From Coriaria nepalensis (Eukaryota > Streptophyta > Magnoliopsida > Cucurbitales > Coriariaceae), in NCBI GenBank assembly GCA_027186245.1, contig CP114496.1, positions 6,722,001-6,786,000 on the forward strand: a stretch of 64,000 nt of DNA, read 5' to 3'. Position 1 is the first letter of the stretch. Each line of letters opens with the position of its first letter. Of the stretch, positions 23,087 through 34,330 are shown piece by piece. Made by a program: the position numbers and the translations under genes. A model generated the notes under the pieces. That model did not search any database, was not told where the DNA came from, and saw only the letters and a list, made by a program, of their open reading frames with translations.

Positions 23087-23639
23087 ATCAATGGACTCTC
23101 GGGTTTCTCCGACCCTTTTTACGACTATTTTATTATGATCATATTAAGTACGTCGTCTTATAGAGAACAAAAAGTTTAATCACATACACCAAAAATATTA
23201 ACAAAAAAAAAAATCCTACCTACTAATTAAATGGAAGGCACTTTCCAATCCGCACCACACTAAATTTTTGTGGTGCCCACTGCAATTTTTTTTCTTCTTT
23301 TGTTCTGCCTCGATAAAATCAAATTGATGAATTTAGGTACAGTAGCAAGATGGTGTGGTATAGTGAACGGTGTTCTTGTTCATCAATGTATCAGTAGGCA
23401 TTATAAGTATATAAAATAAAATAGGTTTTCGAGAGACGCTAGTAGTTTTAACTAAATTATTAAATAGTATCGATATTTAATTTTGGATCTGTATAAATTT
23501 TAAATATTTAATAATTAATTAAGTTATTATAAATTAAAATAATTATGACTAAATTAAAAATTAAATATATCGTTAATTTTCATTGAAGTCTTCTAATACA
23601 TCAATGGTATTAGTTAAAATGAATGATAAACATACAATC

Positions 23640-23900
23640 TAACTTTGAACACACATAAGCGCCTTAACATTAGTTGGCTTCAGTTTGCTACGTAAGTCAA
23701 TAATCGTATAACCACTTGTGCTAAAAGTTCATTTCGAAGCAACAATATATACTAATATGGCAAGGATATCCCAAGAAATCAATGCTAACGTGAGATACTT
23801 ATAACCATTTAACTTCCACAATTCTAAGATATCGAAGCTTGTAAAATTTCAAACATGACTATCAATTTCAAAATATTGCTCTATATCTGAATCCTATTGA
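23640..23900 (-). pseudogene. Remnant of hAT transposase C-terminal dimerisation domain
   Basis: On the minus strand, frames read LELWKLNGYKYLTLALIS, then ILAILVYIVAS, then TFSTSGYTI and LRSKLKPTNVKALMCVQS. This matches the order of the hAT-family C-terminal dimerisation domain (W-W-K, LA-x-D-x-L-A-I-P-x-S, S-E-x-x-F-S, L-x-P-x-x-V-E-A-L-x-C). Frames shift and the SE motif carries a stop. Related sequence may continue to about 24190, but I could not recognise it. Confidence 0.75.
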
Positions 23901-24199
23901 GTATAACTGTTGTCCCCACACAAATAGTTAAAGAAGGTCATCTCAACCTCATTAGGACCAACATGCAAAAATGGACAGTGAGTTATGTTTGTGCTGGTGC
24001 AGATTGTGATTGTGCACCCAAAGCAATAGAGTATAGATCATGGTGACCTGAGACACCATGGTTCCTCGAGTACAAGGTTTCATGCTTTGACATCATTCTA
24101 ATTAGCCTTAGCCATGGGTGAACATTGGGTGAACTATTGGGTATGAAATGTTGTGCGAGAAGGTTGTGAGTGGTTAAAAGGGAATTCATTGATTTCGTG

Positions 24200-25156
24200 T
24201 TTGGAAAAGGGTCATATTGATTATATACTTTATTGAAAAAGGAATTTTTGTAGAATAGTATAGTATGAAATAAGTTTTTATAAATCTATTTTCAATGTTT
24301 AATAAATATATAATGATTTATATGATTTATCTATTAGAGTTTAATAGTTAAATCATACCCTAGTACGAATCAAAATATTGACAAGATTTAAGGATTGTTA
24401 TTATAGGCATACTAATAGTCATAACATGTTCTTTCGGAAAATAATATTTCACCAATAAAACCCAATCGAACCATGCCAAAACATACGGTTCAGATTGGGT
24501 TGGTCAGATTCTGAGTGACCGCTCATCCCTAATTAAATGTGCCATACACGAGTAATAAAATGGTGTATTAAATCTTTGAATAATTTAAACGAATTTTTGC
24601 CCAACGTCAGAAATAACATTGGAATGGAAGAGAATGGAGGGAGCAACACAAGGAGTAGTTACTTACAATTTAATAACTCTCCCAAAACATTGTGTTAGGA
24701 TTTGAGGATATATTTTTTTTGGTAATGATAGGAAAATTAAACAAAATTTAATTTTAGATGAAGATGGATGATTCGATGATCATTTATATATTAATTACTT
24801 GATCGATAAGTTAATAAATAATTGATTTAGATGATTATTAAGTAATTCTTTACATTTAAATGATTTTAATTTGATATTTCCACCATTTTTCATATTTTAA
24901 AGAGAAATTTCCATGTGAAGATAACTAAATACCTGTCATTTTAGTTTGATGAATGAAAATGTACACATATGATTGAAATTAAGAGTCTTATATAAAATAT
25001 AGTTCATAGTTTATAAAAATCGTTAACAAACATCTATTAGTTTCTTATTTGTTGGATTAAGGTGTGAGATGTTAAAAGGCTCACCCATCTAAGAATTTTT
25101 CATACTCTTAAAACCCATGTAAAGATTAATAAAATTTACACTTAAGGAAGTGTTTA

Positions 25157-25195
<39 letters not shown>

Positions 25196-25838
25196 GATCA
25201 TGAGATGTAAGATATTGTATTAAAATTCATTAGTCAAAAATATATTGTGTCACTTTATATTATATCCATCCTCTTTAACTTTTAAGAGTTAGTGCATACT
25301 TTTTCAACTTAGAAATATACGTATTAGTCTCATTTTTCTTATGAATATTAGTGATGGATCCGGAATTTTAGAAGTAGGTAAATTATTTATGAAATTATGA
25401 GATTTTAAAATATGGAATAAGTGTATTAAAATAATATAATTTATTTTAATTAATTCTACTAAACAATTATATAATTATAAATTTATCAAAATTTATATTT
25501 AGATCTAGAGAAAAGCATATCATCATTCATGCATGTGGTGATTATTAAACTTAATTACATTTATAGAATATAATTGTTGATAAATAAATAAATAACACAA
25601 AAAATAAAAGTCAATGACAATACAAGTTGCAATAACATATAAGCCTTCTTCCTTCAAATGACTCTTAATGCAAGGCAAGACAATATTTTCTATTAAAACC
25701 CGTAAGAAAAAAATAATAATAATAATTCTTCAAAATTTCCCCTTCTTCCTCCTCTTCACCTTCAACAAGCTATAGAGAGTGTTGAAGAGAGGGCTAGCTC
25801 TCTGAGAAATCAAAAGAATTTAGAGAAAAAGAGAAGAA
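24200..25838. other. Intergenic and promoter region of the STP gene
   Basis: AT-rich, no coding signal. A (TA)n run lies at about 25159-25190. The last ~100 bases are CT- and GA-rich and probably form the 5' UTR of the transporter gene. Confidence 0.55.
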
Positions 25839-28800
25839 ATGGTGGGAGGGTCGTTTGGTGCAGGAGGAGGAGTGGCAAAGGACAGGGCAGGGCAGTATCA
25901 AGGAAAGGTCACTGCTTATGTGGTGGTTGCCTGTATTGTTGCTGCTACTGGCGGTGCCATTTTTGGCTATGATATTGGAATTTCAGGTCATTACTAATTT
26001 TCTTTTTCTTTTTCTTTTTCTTTTTTGAAACTTAAATTTTCCTGGAAAGTTTTTTTTTTGATATAGAGCTAGCTTTGCCAGGAATCTGACTTGTCTAGAT
26101 GCATGTTCTTCTTTTTCTAATATGATTAGGAATTTCTTAATTATTATTATTATAGCAAGGAGGCACAACCAAAATTAGGGCGGCACATCTTTAGTGGCAT
26201 CACAAGAAAGTGCCGCTAAATAGAAAGTAATTGAATGTTGGAAATCTTCCCTTGATGATATATAGAATCAGAATCAGAATATTTTGTGTGTTTATGAGAT
26301 TCATTTTACTTTTCTGGGTTGCCAAACAGGAATTGGATTTTTTTTTTTTTTTTTTTTAAGGCTCCCTCTTGGATAAAACTGCTAACTAATATACATGCAT
26401 GTAAGTTAAAGCATAGTGATATATGATAATAATTCTATAAATAATAGTTTTTAAAAAAAAAAAAAAAAAAAAACCTTTTTGATTAAAAGCTATTGATGTT
26501 CTTCTGATTTCTTCTCAAACATAAACTTCATTGATCCTCAAAATTGCATAGAAATCATGTTTCACATTATTTCGAAAAAAACATTTTTGAAAAAGAAACA
26601 ATCAAATGTTGTCCCTTTTTCATAATCTCTTCAAAAGAAAAGTTGAAGTAGAAAAGACAAAAACGCTTTACATTACAAGATAAGAACCATGTTCTAACTT
26701 TCAACGTTTATTATTTTTTTTATCAAAGTATTTTATACTTTTAACAATTTAGATTTGACCAAACGATACTTTATGCCGCTAAAATATCATCCTATTAAAT
26801 TTATTATTCTCTCTTCAAAATATTTCTCTAGATTTATTATGGTGAATTATCATATATTAAAAGTATACTTAAATTATTATTCTACTAAATTTAATTTTCT
26901 AAAACTATCATATTTTAGAAATATCTTTTAAATTACTATCTAGTTAGATTTAATTTCTTTTATATTTTGGAGATTATCTAAAAAAGTAATAATTTTTTAG
27001 GTAAAATTTAATAAAAATTTAAAAAAGATAATTTTAATACGTGATAATTTAAAGGGATTAAGTCAAATATAGTGATAGTTCAAAAGGGTAGTTTAGAGGA
27101 TAGAATAGTAGTTAAGAGGTTAAGTCTTATAAAATAGTAATTTAGGGGGGCAAAATATCATTTACTCTTTAGATTTTTAGCTCACTCCCTCAATTTTCAT
27201 GTATATTTGGGGGGTTTTTTTTTTTTTTGGGCCAAATTTCATATTTATGTTTATCAAGAGGCATTTTAAGCATACTTCTCGAGTGAAATAATCCAATTGT
27301 TCGGACTAAGTTAATGTTATTATTTTTTACCATCAAGTTTTGAGGTGATTTGAATCACAACTGTTTGAAGTATATATTACAAGATCTCTGTTTACTAATG
27401 AAGAAAGGAGAGGATGAAAGAGCTTGTTTATTTAGTTATTTGTTTATTGTTTGTTAATCGGCAAAGATCAGAATGATGGCCAGATCCTATTTTACAATAC
27501 TATCATTCTCCTCTGAAATCCAAGTTTAATAACATTAATATAAAACTCTTATCATTCAAACCGTTATCTTTAACAGGCGGTGTGACATCGATGGATGAAT
27601 TTTTGCACAAGTTCTTCATAGGAGTGTATAGGAAGAAGAAGCATGTACATGAAAACAATTATTGCAAATACGATAACCAAGGGCTGGCATCATTTACATC
27701 TTCTTTGTACATTGCTGGACTCATTTCCTCTTTATTGGCATCACCTATTACTAGCAAGTATGGGCGTAAGGCGACTATAGTTTTGGGTGGAATTAGTTTC
27801 CTCATCGGAGCTACCCTAAATGCAGCAGCTGCCAACCTAATTATGCTCATTCTCGGTCGCATCATGCTTGGCGTCGGTATCGGTTTTGGAAATCAGGTGC
27901 TACCTTTTTTTTCTTTTGTTACTTTTCTTTAATGCTTATAGTTTGAGAGACTCTAGAGTATATAAAATGAGGTTCTTCATTTCTTGGTCTTGGCATCTAT
28001 AGTTTAATTTCGATGAATATAGGGTTCATTATATGTAAGTGATAAGTTCTTCCTAATATCAAATCAAAATACATGTCAAGATAACTAAGGAGTTATGGTA
28101 TTGTTGATCATTTAATTAACGCCAGTGATATTCGGAATTCCATATTTAATATGTGAGGTTAAGATTTACGGTTAACAAATACTTTCATTTTTTTCGGTGT
28201 AAAGGCAGTCCCATTATATCTATCAGAAATGGCACCAACCCATCTAAGAGGAGCCTTAAACATGATGTTTCAATTAGCTACGACACTTGGCATCTTCACG
28301 GCAAACATGATAAACTATGGAACACAAAATATTCATCCATGGGGATGGAGACTCTCTCTAGGCTTAGCTGCAGTGCCGGCCACAGTCATGACCGTAGGAG
28401 GCTTACTCCTCCCAGAAACACCCAACAACTTAATCGAAAGGGGATTACAAGATCGGGGCCGGAAAGTTCTAGAAAAGATTCGCGGAACATATAATGTGGA
28501 AGCGGAGTTTCAAGACATGGTTGATGCTAGTGAGTTTGCGAGTTCAGTGAGCAGGCATCCTTTTAAGAACATCCTTGAGAAAAGGTACCGGCCCGAGTTG
28601 GTCATGGCAATTTTCATGCCTACGTTTCAGATTTTGACCGGGATAAATTCTATCTTGTTCTATGCACCTGTCTTGTTTCAAAGCATGGGTTTTGGTGGAG
28701 ATGCTTCTCTTTATGCTTCAGCATTGACTGGTGCTGTTCTTGCTTCTTCCACTTTGATTTCTATAGCAACTGTCGATAGATTGGGGAGACGGATTCTGCT

Positions 28801-29385
28801 CATTTCGGGTGGAGTTCAAATGATTGTTTGTCAGGTATGATTCTTCTCTTGATATGATATTATCATGTTTGTTTTCAAACAAATTCTAAGTTCAGGCCTA
28901 AACTGGATGTTAACACAGTTTTAAATGCTCTACAGGTAATAGTTTCGATTATATTAGGGGTGAAGTTTGGCGAAAACCAGCACCTATCAAAGGGCTACTC
29001 AATCTTAGTAGTTACAGTGATATGCTTATTCGTTCTGGCCTTCGGATGGTCGTGGGGACCACTCGGATGGACGGTACCGAGCGAGATATTTCCGATGGAG
29101 ATTAGGTCAGCCGGGCAGAGTATTACCGTGGCAGTAAATCTTTTCTTCACCTTTGTAATAGCTCAAGCCTTCCTTTCCCTTCTTTGTGCTCTCAAATACG
29201 GAATCTTCCTCTTCTTTGCGGGTTGGATTGTCATTATGACCATTTTCGTCTACCTTTTCTTGCCCGAAACCAAAGGGGTTCCTATCGAGGAAATGACATT
29301 GATTTGGAGAAAGCACTGGTTTTGGAAGAGGTTGTTGCCTGAATGTGAAGAAGACGATGATGAGAATATTCCAACATTAATCTAA
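25839..29385 (+). CDS. STP: STP-family monosaccharide/H+ symporter
   Basis: Four exons join in frame: 25839-25986, 27577-27896, 28205-28834 and 28936-29385, giving 515 residues with 12 expected membrane segments. Family marks are the first-helix [13 protein letters not shown], a lid-domain NYCKYDNQ whose Cys pairs in plant STPs with a Cys in the late LC-x-LKYG segment (also present), [49 protein letters not shown] and LPETKGVP. STPs import hexoses across the plasma membrane with protons. The substrate-contact motif usually read FQQLTGIN is here FQILTGIN (Gln298, Ile299), which as I recall also occurs in the STP6/STP8 group. The first intron is 1.6 kb. The start is the first ATG and gives the usual short Gly-rich N-terminus. 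Subgroup is uncertain. Confidence 0.94.
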
Positions 29386-30715
29386 TTAGCTCAGTGAGAA
29401 TTATACTATATTCATTGAGAATCTTTTAGTTCTCCAATTCAATCTCTTTGGAGTGTAGATTTTCCCTTCTCCCATCCTCAACTATTTAAAGTGGTGTAAT
29501 TTATGCTATTGGAAACTCTAGTATAAGCATTTCGAGATCTTTTTATGTAGATAAAGAATAAGAATACTTAATTGAGTTACGAATTAGACTTAAGGATGAA
29601 TATATTAATCCGATCCGATCAGGGCCAGCCGGATGTTGGGTGGATATTATGAAAAATTCGGATACGAACAATCAGATAAACCCGATAAGTATCCAACTTT
29701 AACATATAAACATCCTAATAATTAGAGTGTTATAGATTTATATATCAAAATCATCTTTAGAAACAAATTAAATTAAATTAAATTTGCCACATACATTTGG
29801 TATTAGAAATTTCTTGAAAGTTACGTCTATTTGTTTGGTAATGATTAAAAAAAAATTACTTAGAAAACGAAAATGACAAATTATTCAATTTTTCTTATCT
29901 ATTTTATACCATTTTTCAAATTCTTTTTTTCAAAATTTGAATACCAAATGAGTTCGTCGGATGGTGAAAAATATTTTTCCATTTTTCAAAAATTGATTTT
30001 TATTAATAAGTTTGGAAAGTTTTAGGGATACAATGTTATTTGCAAACATAAATAAATAAATGTTGCTTCGGCCGAAAAGAAAATGGCCCATTAGGCTAAA
30101 GGCCAAAGTTTTAAAAATAATAACCCACATAAAAGTTTTTTTTTTTTTATTAATATAATAGCCATTTTCTTAATTATTAAAGTAAAAAAAAAATGTAAAA
30201 TTATTAAAAAGCCTTCGATCTACAAAAATATGAAAAAGTCCTCGACCTATAAAAATACGACCAAAAAAAAAAATCCACAATTAACGTTTTGTTTGAAATT
30301 TTAAAAAGAAAAAAAAAAAAAACAAACAAACTTTTTATATTCTTCTTCTTTTTCGCAAACACAACTACCAAAAAACCTCTATTTTCGCACATTCTCATAT
30401 CTTCTCCCCCCTCTCTTCAATTCACAACCTTTAAAGTAACGTCTCCAATTCGTAAACTTGCTTTCCTTCACAAACTTAGTCAAAACCCATATCCTCATAA
30501 ACTAGCAAACTAAGATCGGTGCTGGAATTAATGCCGAAAAAGTAGGTTTGAGTAATTGAATATGTTACTTTAATATTATAGTTTTTGTATTTTTTTTTTC
30601 TTGTATATTGATTGAATCTAATTCGAAATGTCAATTAAAGGTATTTTTAGAGTTATTATATGATTTTTGAAAGAAATTAGTGATGTTTTACTATCATCAG
30701 AGATATCACGTAGTT
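29386..30715. other. Intergenic, no gene seen
   Basis: STP 3' UTR to about 29550, then AT-rich DNA with A/T runs. No frame of coding character; short frames around 30200-30510 are low complexity. Confidence 0.55.
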
Positions 30716-30719
30716 TACA

Positions 30720-30845
30720 TGAATTGCTCGATGGCTCAAAGTCTATCTGAAGTGACCTCGAGCCATCGAAAAGTTCATATAAACTGAGATGATATGTCTA
30801 ATGGCTCGAAGTCCCTCTGGATGGCATCGAGCCATCAAGTAACAT
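30720..30845. repeat. Two hairpin repeats sharing array A signature
   Basis: TCGATGGCTC (30728-30737) pairs with GAGCCATCGA (30760-30769), the same 10-bp stem as in the array at 1.9 kb. A second unit has ATGGCTCGA (30801-30809) and TCGAGCCAT (30827-30835). The loops are also similar (AAGTC-x-CTCTG). Confidence 0.85.
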
Positions 30846-31499
30846 GTTTTATTTTTTAATATTAAATTTTGTTTTAAATGTCTTATATGTTTGTTTAATT
30901 TTAGGAGAGGAAAACTGCAATCACTCGTGTACTTACAAATATTTTGCATCTCCAACCTTTTTGGTATATGCAACATGTTGGCTTATAATCTACATTGCAG
31001 CCATAGTCTGAGGTGGATTTATCCTTCCAAGGTTACCCACAACACTTGAGGTTCTTTCCAACCTCTCGAAAGGATGTACAATTGAGAATATTCTTTAAAG
31101 ACTATTAATAATTATTAAAGTAACTAAATAATTTTCAACAAGATGCATATATTCTCCAAAAGAGTTTTTTTGCAAGGCTCTTCACACGTGCTTCCTTGCA
31201 ACAGTAATTTGGACTTTAAGCTATCTCTCAAGTAACTCAATAGATATCCATATTGTCACATTTTATTCGACTAGCATATGCCTGAAATAGACTCTTGACT
31301 ATGTACCTAAGCTAACGAGCCTTTAATTTTGGGCTTATCATAGTGGAAAAGAGGTAAATGTTAATGCATCATTCAATAGATACTCCAAGTGGAAATATGG
31401 CACCCTTAACTACTTTTTCCAAATAACTTAATGTTTTTTTACCTCTACTAAATGCATTTAATTTCTCAATGAAACTTGAAGTTATAAGAAACTTAAATG
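30846..31499. other. Unassigned DNA between repeat blocks
   Basis: No open frame of note. On the minus strand short peptide-like pieces appear between stops, for example around 31190-31350, suggesting a very decayed coding sequence. I could not place it in a family. Confidence 0.4.
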
Positions 31500-31800
31500 C
31501 TTGATGGGGCCTCAATGAGCCTCATTGAGCATCAACTTAAGGTCATAGAGACTTCCAACTCTTTGTGCTTATATCTTGATTACTCAATGAGGCTTGAAAA
31601 TTTCTATATCGAGTATCGAGATGAGGTCATAGAGATTTTGAAGTCCCTATCACCCCAGTTCAATTGCTCGATGTGCCCTGAAAGTACTTTATCGAGTATC
31701 GAGATATGAGGACAAAGACTTCGAAGTCTCTATCGCCCTAGTTTGATGGCTCGATAAGGTCTTTAAACTCTTTATCGAGTATCGAGATGAGATCATAAAA
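31500..31800. repeat. Tandem array C, 82-83-bp unit
   Basis: ATCGAGTATCGAGAT-type anchors at about 31608, 31691 and 31773, preceded by a weaker copy. Each contains AGAGATTTTGAAGTCCCTATC followed by GCTCGATG. This parallels the AGAGACTTTGAGGTCACTATC...CTCGATGG order of array A. Confidence 0.8.
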
Positions 31801-32700
31801 ACTTAGAGAGTTCCTTTGAAAGTCAAAGATCAAATAATTAGGATTTTCCATTTTGAAGTAAAATGTTTAATCTTTAAAGTTAAATGTCAAATATCAAACA
31901 CTTAACCTTTAACCTTTGTGTTCAAAGGTTAAAAGTCAAACCTTTAAGGCTAAACCTCTAACATTTGGCCTTAAAAGGGTTAAAACTCTAAATGTTTTAT
32001 TTGATTTTTGACTTTTAATATTTTTTCCTCAAATTGAAAAATTATAATTGATGTGATATTTGACTTTTAAATAATTAACATTTGACCTTGATATTAAAGA
32101 GTTAATATTTGACTTTTGAGGTTAACTCTTTTACCTCAAAGCATTCTTGCCCATCATTTTTCACAAATATTTTACTCTAAATTCATATTACTTGATCAAT
32201 TACATATATTTATATTAAAAAAACATACAAAATACTAACTTTTGCACAAAAAAATATAATTTTTAAGAGTTTGAAATTTATCTTCAATAATGAAGCTTCC
32301 TCTATTTTGATTATTGATTCCAGCACCCAACTTAAGTCATTTATCGTCTTTCATGGTTTCTTCCATAATATTTAGATTTTTTGTTCGATCCATTATTGGG
32401 TCTCTTTTGGGTTTGAATTTGAAGAAGTAAATGAGTTACTAAAGATGAAGAAAATGAATAACAACTTGTAGACTATAAAGAAGAAGCTGAAGATGAAGGA
32501 CGTGCTGTGAAAGTAAATGAAGATGAGACGCAACAAACCTTTCAATTGGGTCTAATTTTTTTAAATAAAATTTCAATTGGAATTAATTTTACGAATACTC
32601 TCAAAAACAAAATAAAAATGAATGTTGACGAAGAAAAGGATTTAACCAAAAAAAAAAAAGAAGCAAAAAAAGGGGGATTAGGGCAACCCGGTTCGTCTCA
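31801..32700. other. Repeat-like TTTAA/TTTGA-rich DNA, then S6 gene promoter
   Basis: At 31830-32120 words such as GTTAAATGTCAAAT and TTTGACCTT recur without a clean period, resembling array B in composition and position after the 83-bp array. From 32120 on is AT-rich DNA and then the upstream region of the S6-family gene. Confidence 0.5.
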
Positions 32701-32745
32701 GACCAAGCCGTCTTCTTCTTCAATCTTCATCTTGTTAAGCCCCAT

Positions 32746-32753
32746 AAACCCTA
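32746..32753 (+). promoter_or_regulatory. Telo-box
   Basis: AAACCCTA, a motif enriched near the start sites of plant ribosomal protein and translation genes. It lies 176 bases upstream of the S6 ATG and just before an inferred 5' UTR intron (32804-32905). Confidence 0.55.
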
Positions 32754-32921
32754 GGACTCGGTGCAGAAACTGAGCTCGATTCATTTCCATTTCCATTTCC
32801 AAGGTAATAACCGAAAATATTCGTCGATTTCCTCCTCATATTTTCACTTTCAATGCAAACTTCATCATCTCACTGTATAATTCCTAATTGGTTATTTCTC
32901 ACCAGTTAAACGGACCAGTCG

Positions 32922-34330
32922 ATGCCTCTTTACGATTGTATGCTTTTGCTGAAACCTCAAATAAGGGAGGAGGCTCTAATGGAGTTGGTTGCTAGAGTAA
33001 GCAAGCATGTGTACAGAAGAAATGGGGTTCTCACTGATCTTAAGTCCTTCGGAACTGTTCAGTTAGGTTATGGAATCAAGAAGCTTGATGGAAGATATTT
33101 CCAGGTGCAATTTGTGTGCTTTTTCCTGCAACTTTATACATATTATTACCATTCTTTGAAATTAGCTTTTTAATGGAGAAACCTTTCATTAAGGATCCTG
33201 TCAATTGAGCCTCTATCTCTCTGATTAGTGTTTTGAAGTAGCTTAGAATATGGAAATACTGAACTGATTCCAATATCAACATGGCATTATCTATTCACAT
33301 TTTTGTTTTAGAGATGTATTTATAGGTATCTGCAAAAAGAAGAACCTAATATGCTCTCATGAATATAGTCTTGTAGTAACCTATTGTGGCTGAGAGAATT
33401 AGGTTTTGAACCAAAGGCATTGGATCTTAGAAATGGCCGAATGACAGTTCCGAATATCATAGGAAGATGGACACTTATTCTGTTGAATTTTGTCCTGGTT
33501 TCTAGGTAGACCAAAAATCTAGGCTGTATATGGCTTTGCTAAAATTAACCAAACGTCTATATATATTCTCTTGAGCTAGTAATAATGTATGTTAGGTCGA
33601 ATAAATAGTGATTAGGGAATGTAATGATGAGGACTTCTCAGATATAAGGCTTGTTCCCTTCTGTGTGACCCCGAGAAACTATCTCATGTTTTGGGTTTAT
33701 GCAACCAAAATGTGGGAGGGGATGTGGGTCTCATGCGGTGAGGCGTAGTCAAGTTCTTTCAGTTATCTTTAACTTTTTTTTTTTAAGGGATGTTTTTTCT
33801 GGGTTGATCAGAATGGGAACTCTTTACAGGGAAATTTTTTGTTGTCTCAATACTCCCAACTCACATTTATATTTTCTTTGAGTGTAGTTGTCACTTCTGG
33901 GGTTAATCTGTTTTTGGTTGCTGTCAATTTGATTTCAAGAATTTATTCAGTAGTCTCTACCAATTTTTTTATTGGACAAATAATCAATCTCTCAAGTTTT
34001 TAAAACTATAATGAATCTTGCTCTTATTTCTTTTGGACATTATTATAGGGAAAATTGATGCAAATGACGATGATGGCTACTCCAAACATCAACAAAGAGC
34101 TGCATTACCTGAACAAGGAAGACCGACTATTACGATGGCTTCTTGTGAAACACAGAGATGCGAAAATTGGGCTGGACTTTATCAGTGAAGATGATGGGAG
34201 AGACGAGCTTAGCAAATTAAATCGAAGCAGCATATTTAATGGAGAGGATGCTAATGAGGTCGACGATGATGACGACGACGACGACGATGAGTATGATGTG
34301 GAGCCACAGGAAGAGAAGAAGCTTGAATGA
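32922..34330 (+). CDS. Ribosomal protein S6 (bS6) family, organellar type
   Basis: Two coding exons, 32922-33104 and 34049-34330, give 154 residues. The N-terminus MPLYDCMLLLKP is the bS6 first strand. A helix follows with KHVYRRNGVLTDLKSFG, then GIKKLDGRYFQ, the intron, and NKELHYLNKEDRLLRWL, which ends the ferredoxin-like fold. Residues about 125-154 are an acidic tail containing nine consecutive Asp. bS6 sits in the small ribosomal subunit platform. The plant version without a long plastid transit peptide is usually taken as mitochondrial (compare Arabidopsis At3g18760), but no clear targeting peptide is visible, so location is inferred. The ATG at 32922 follows a 5' UTR intron and begins the domain exactly. 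Confidence 0.88.

Noticed and set aside
29820..30000. Possible second MITE with TTTGGTAAT/ATACCAAA ends
   Set aside because: The inverted match is short and imperfect in very AT-rich DNA and no target duplication is visible.
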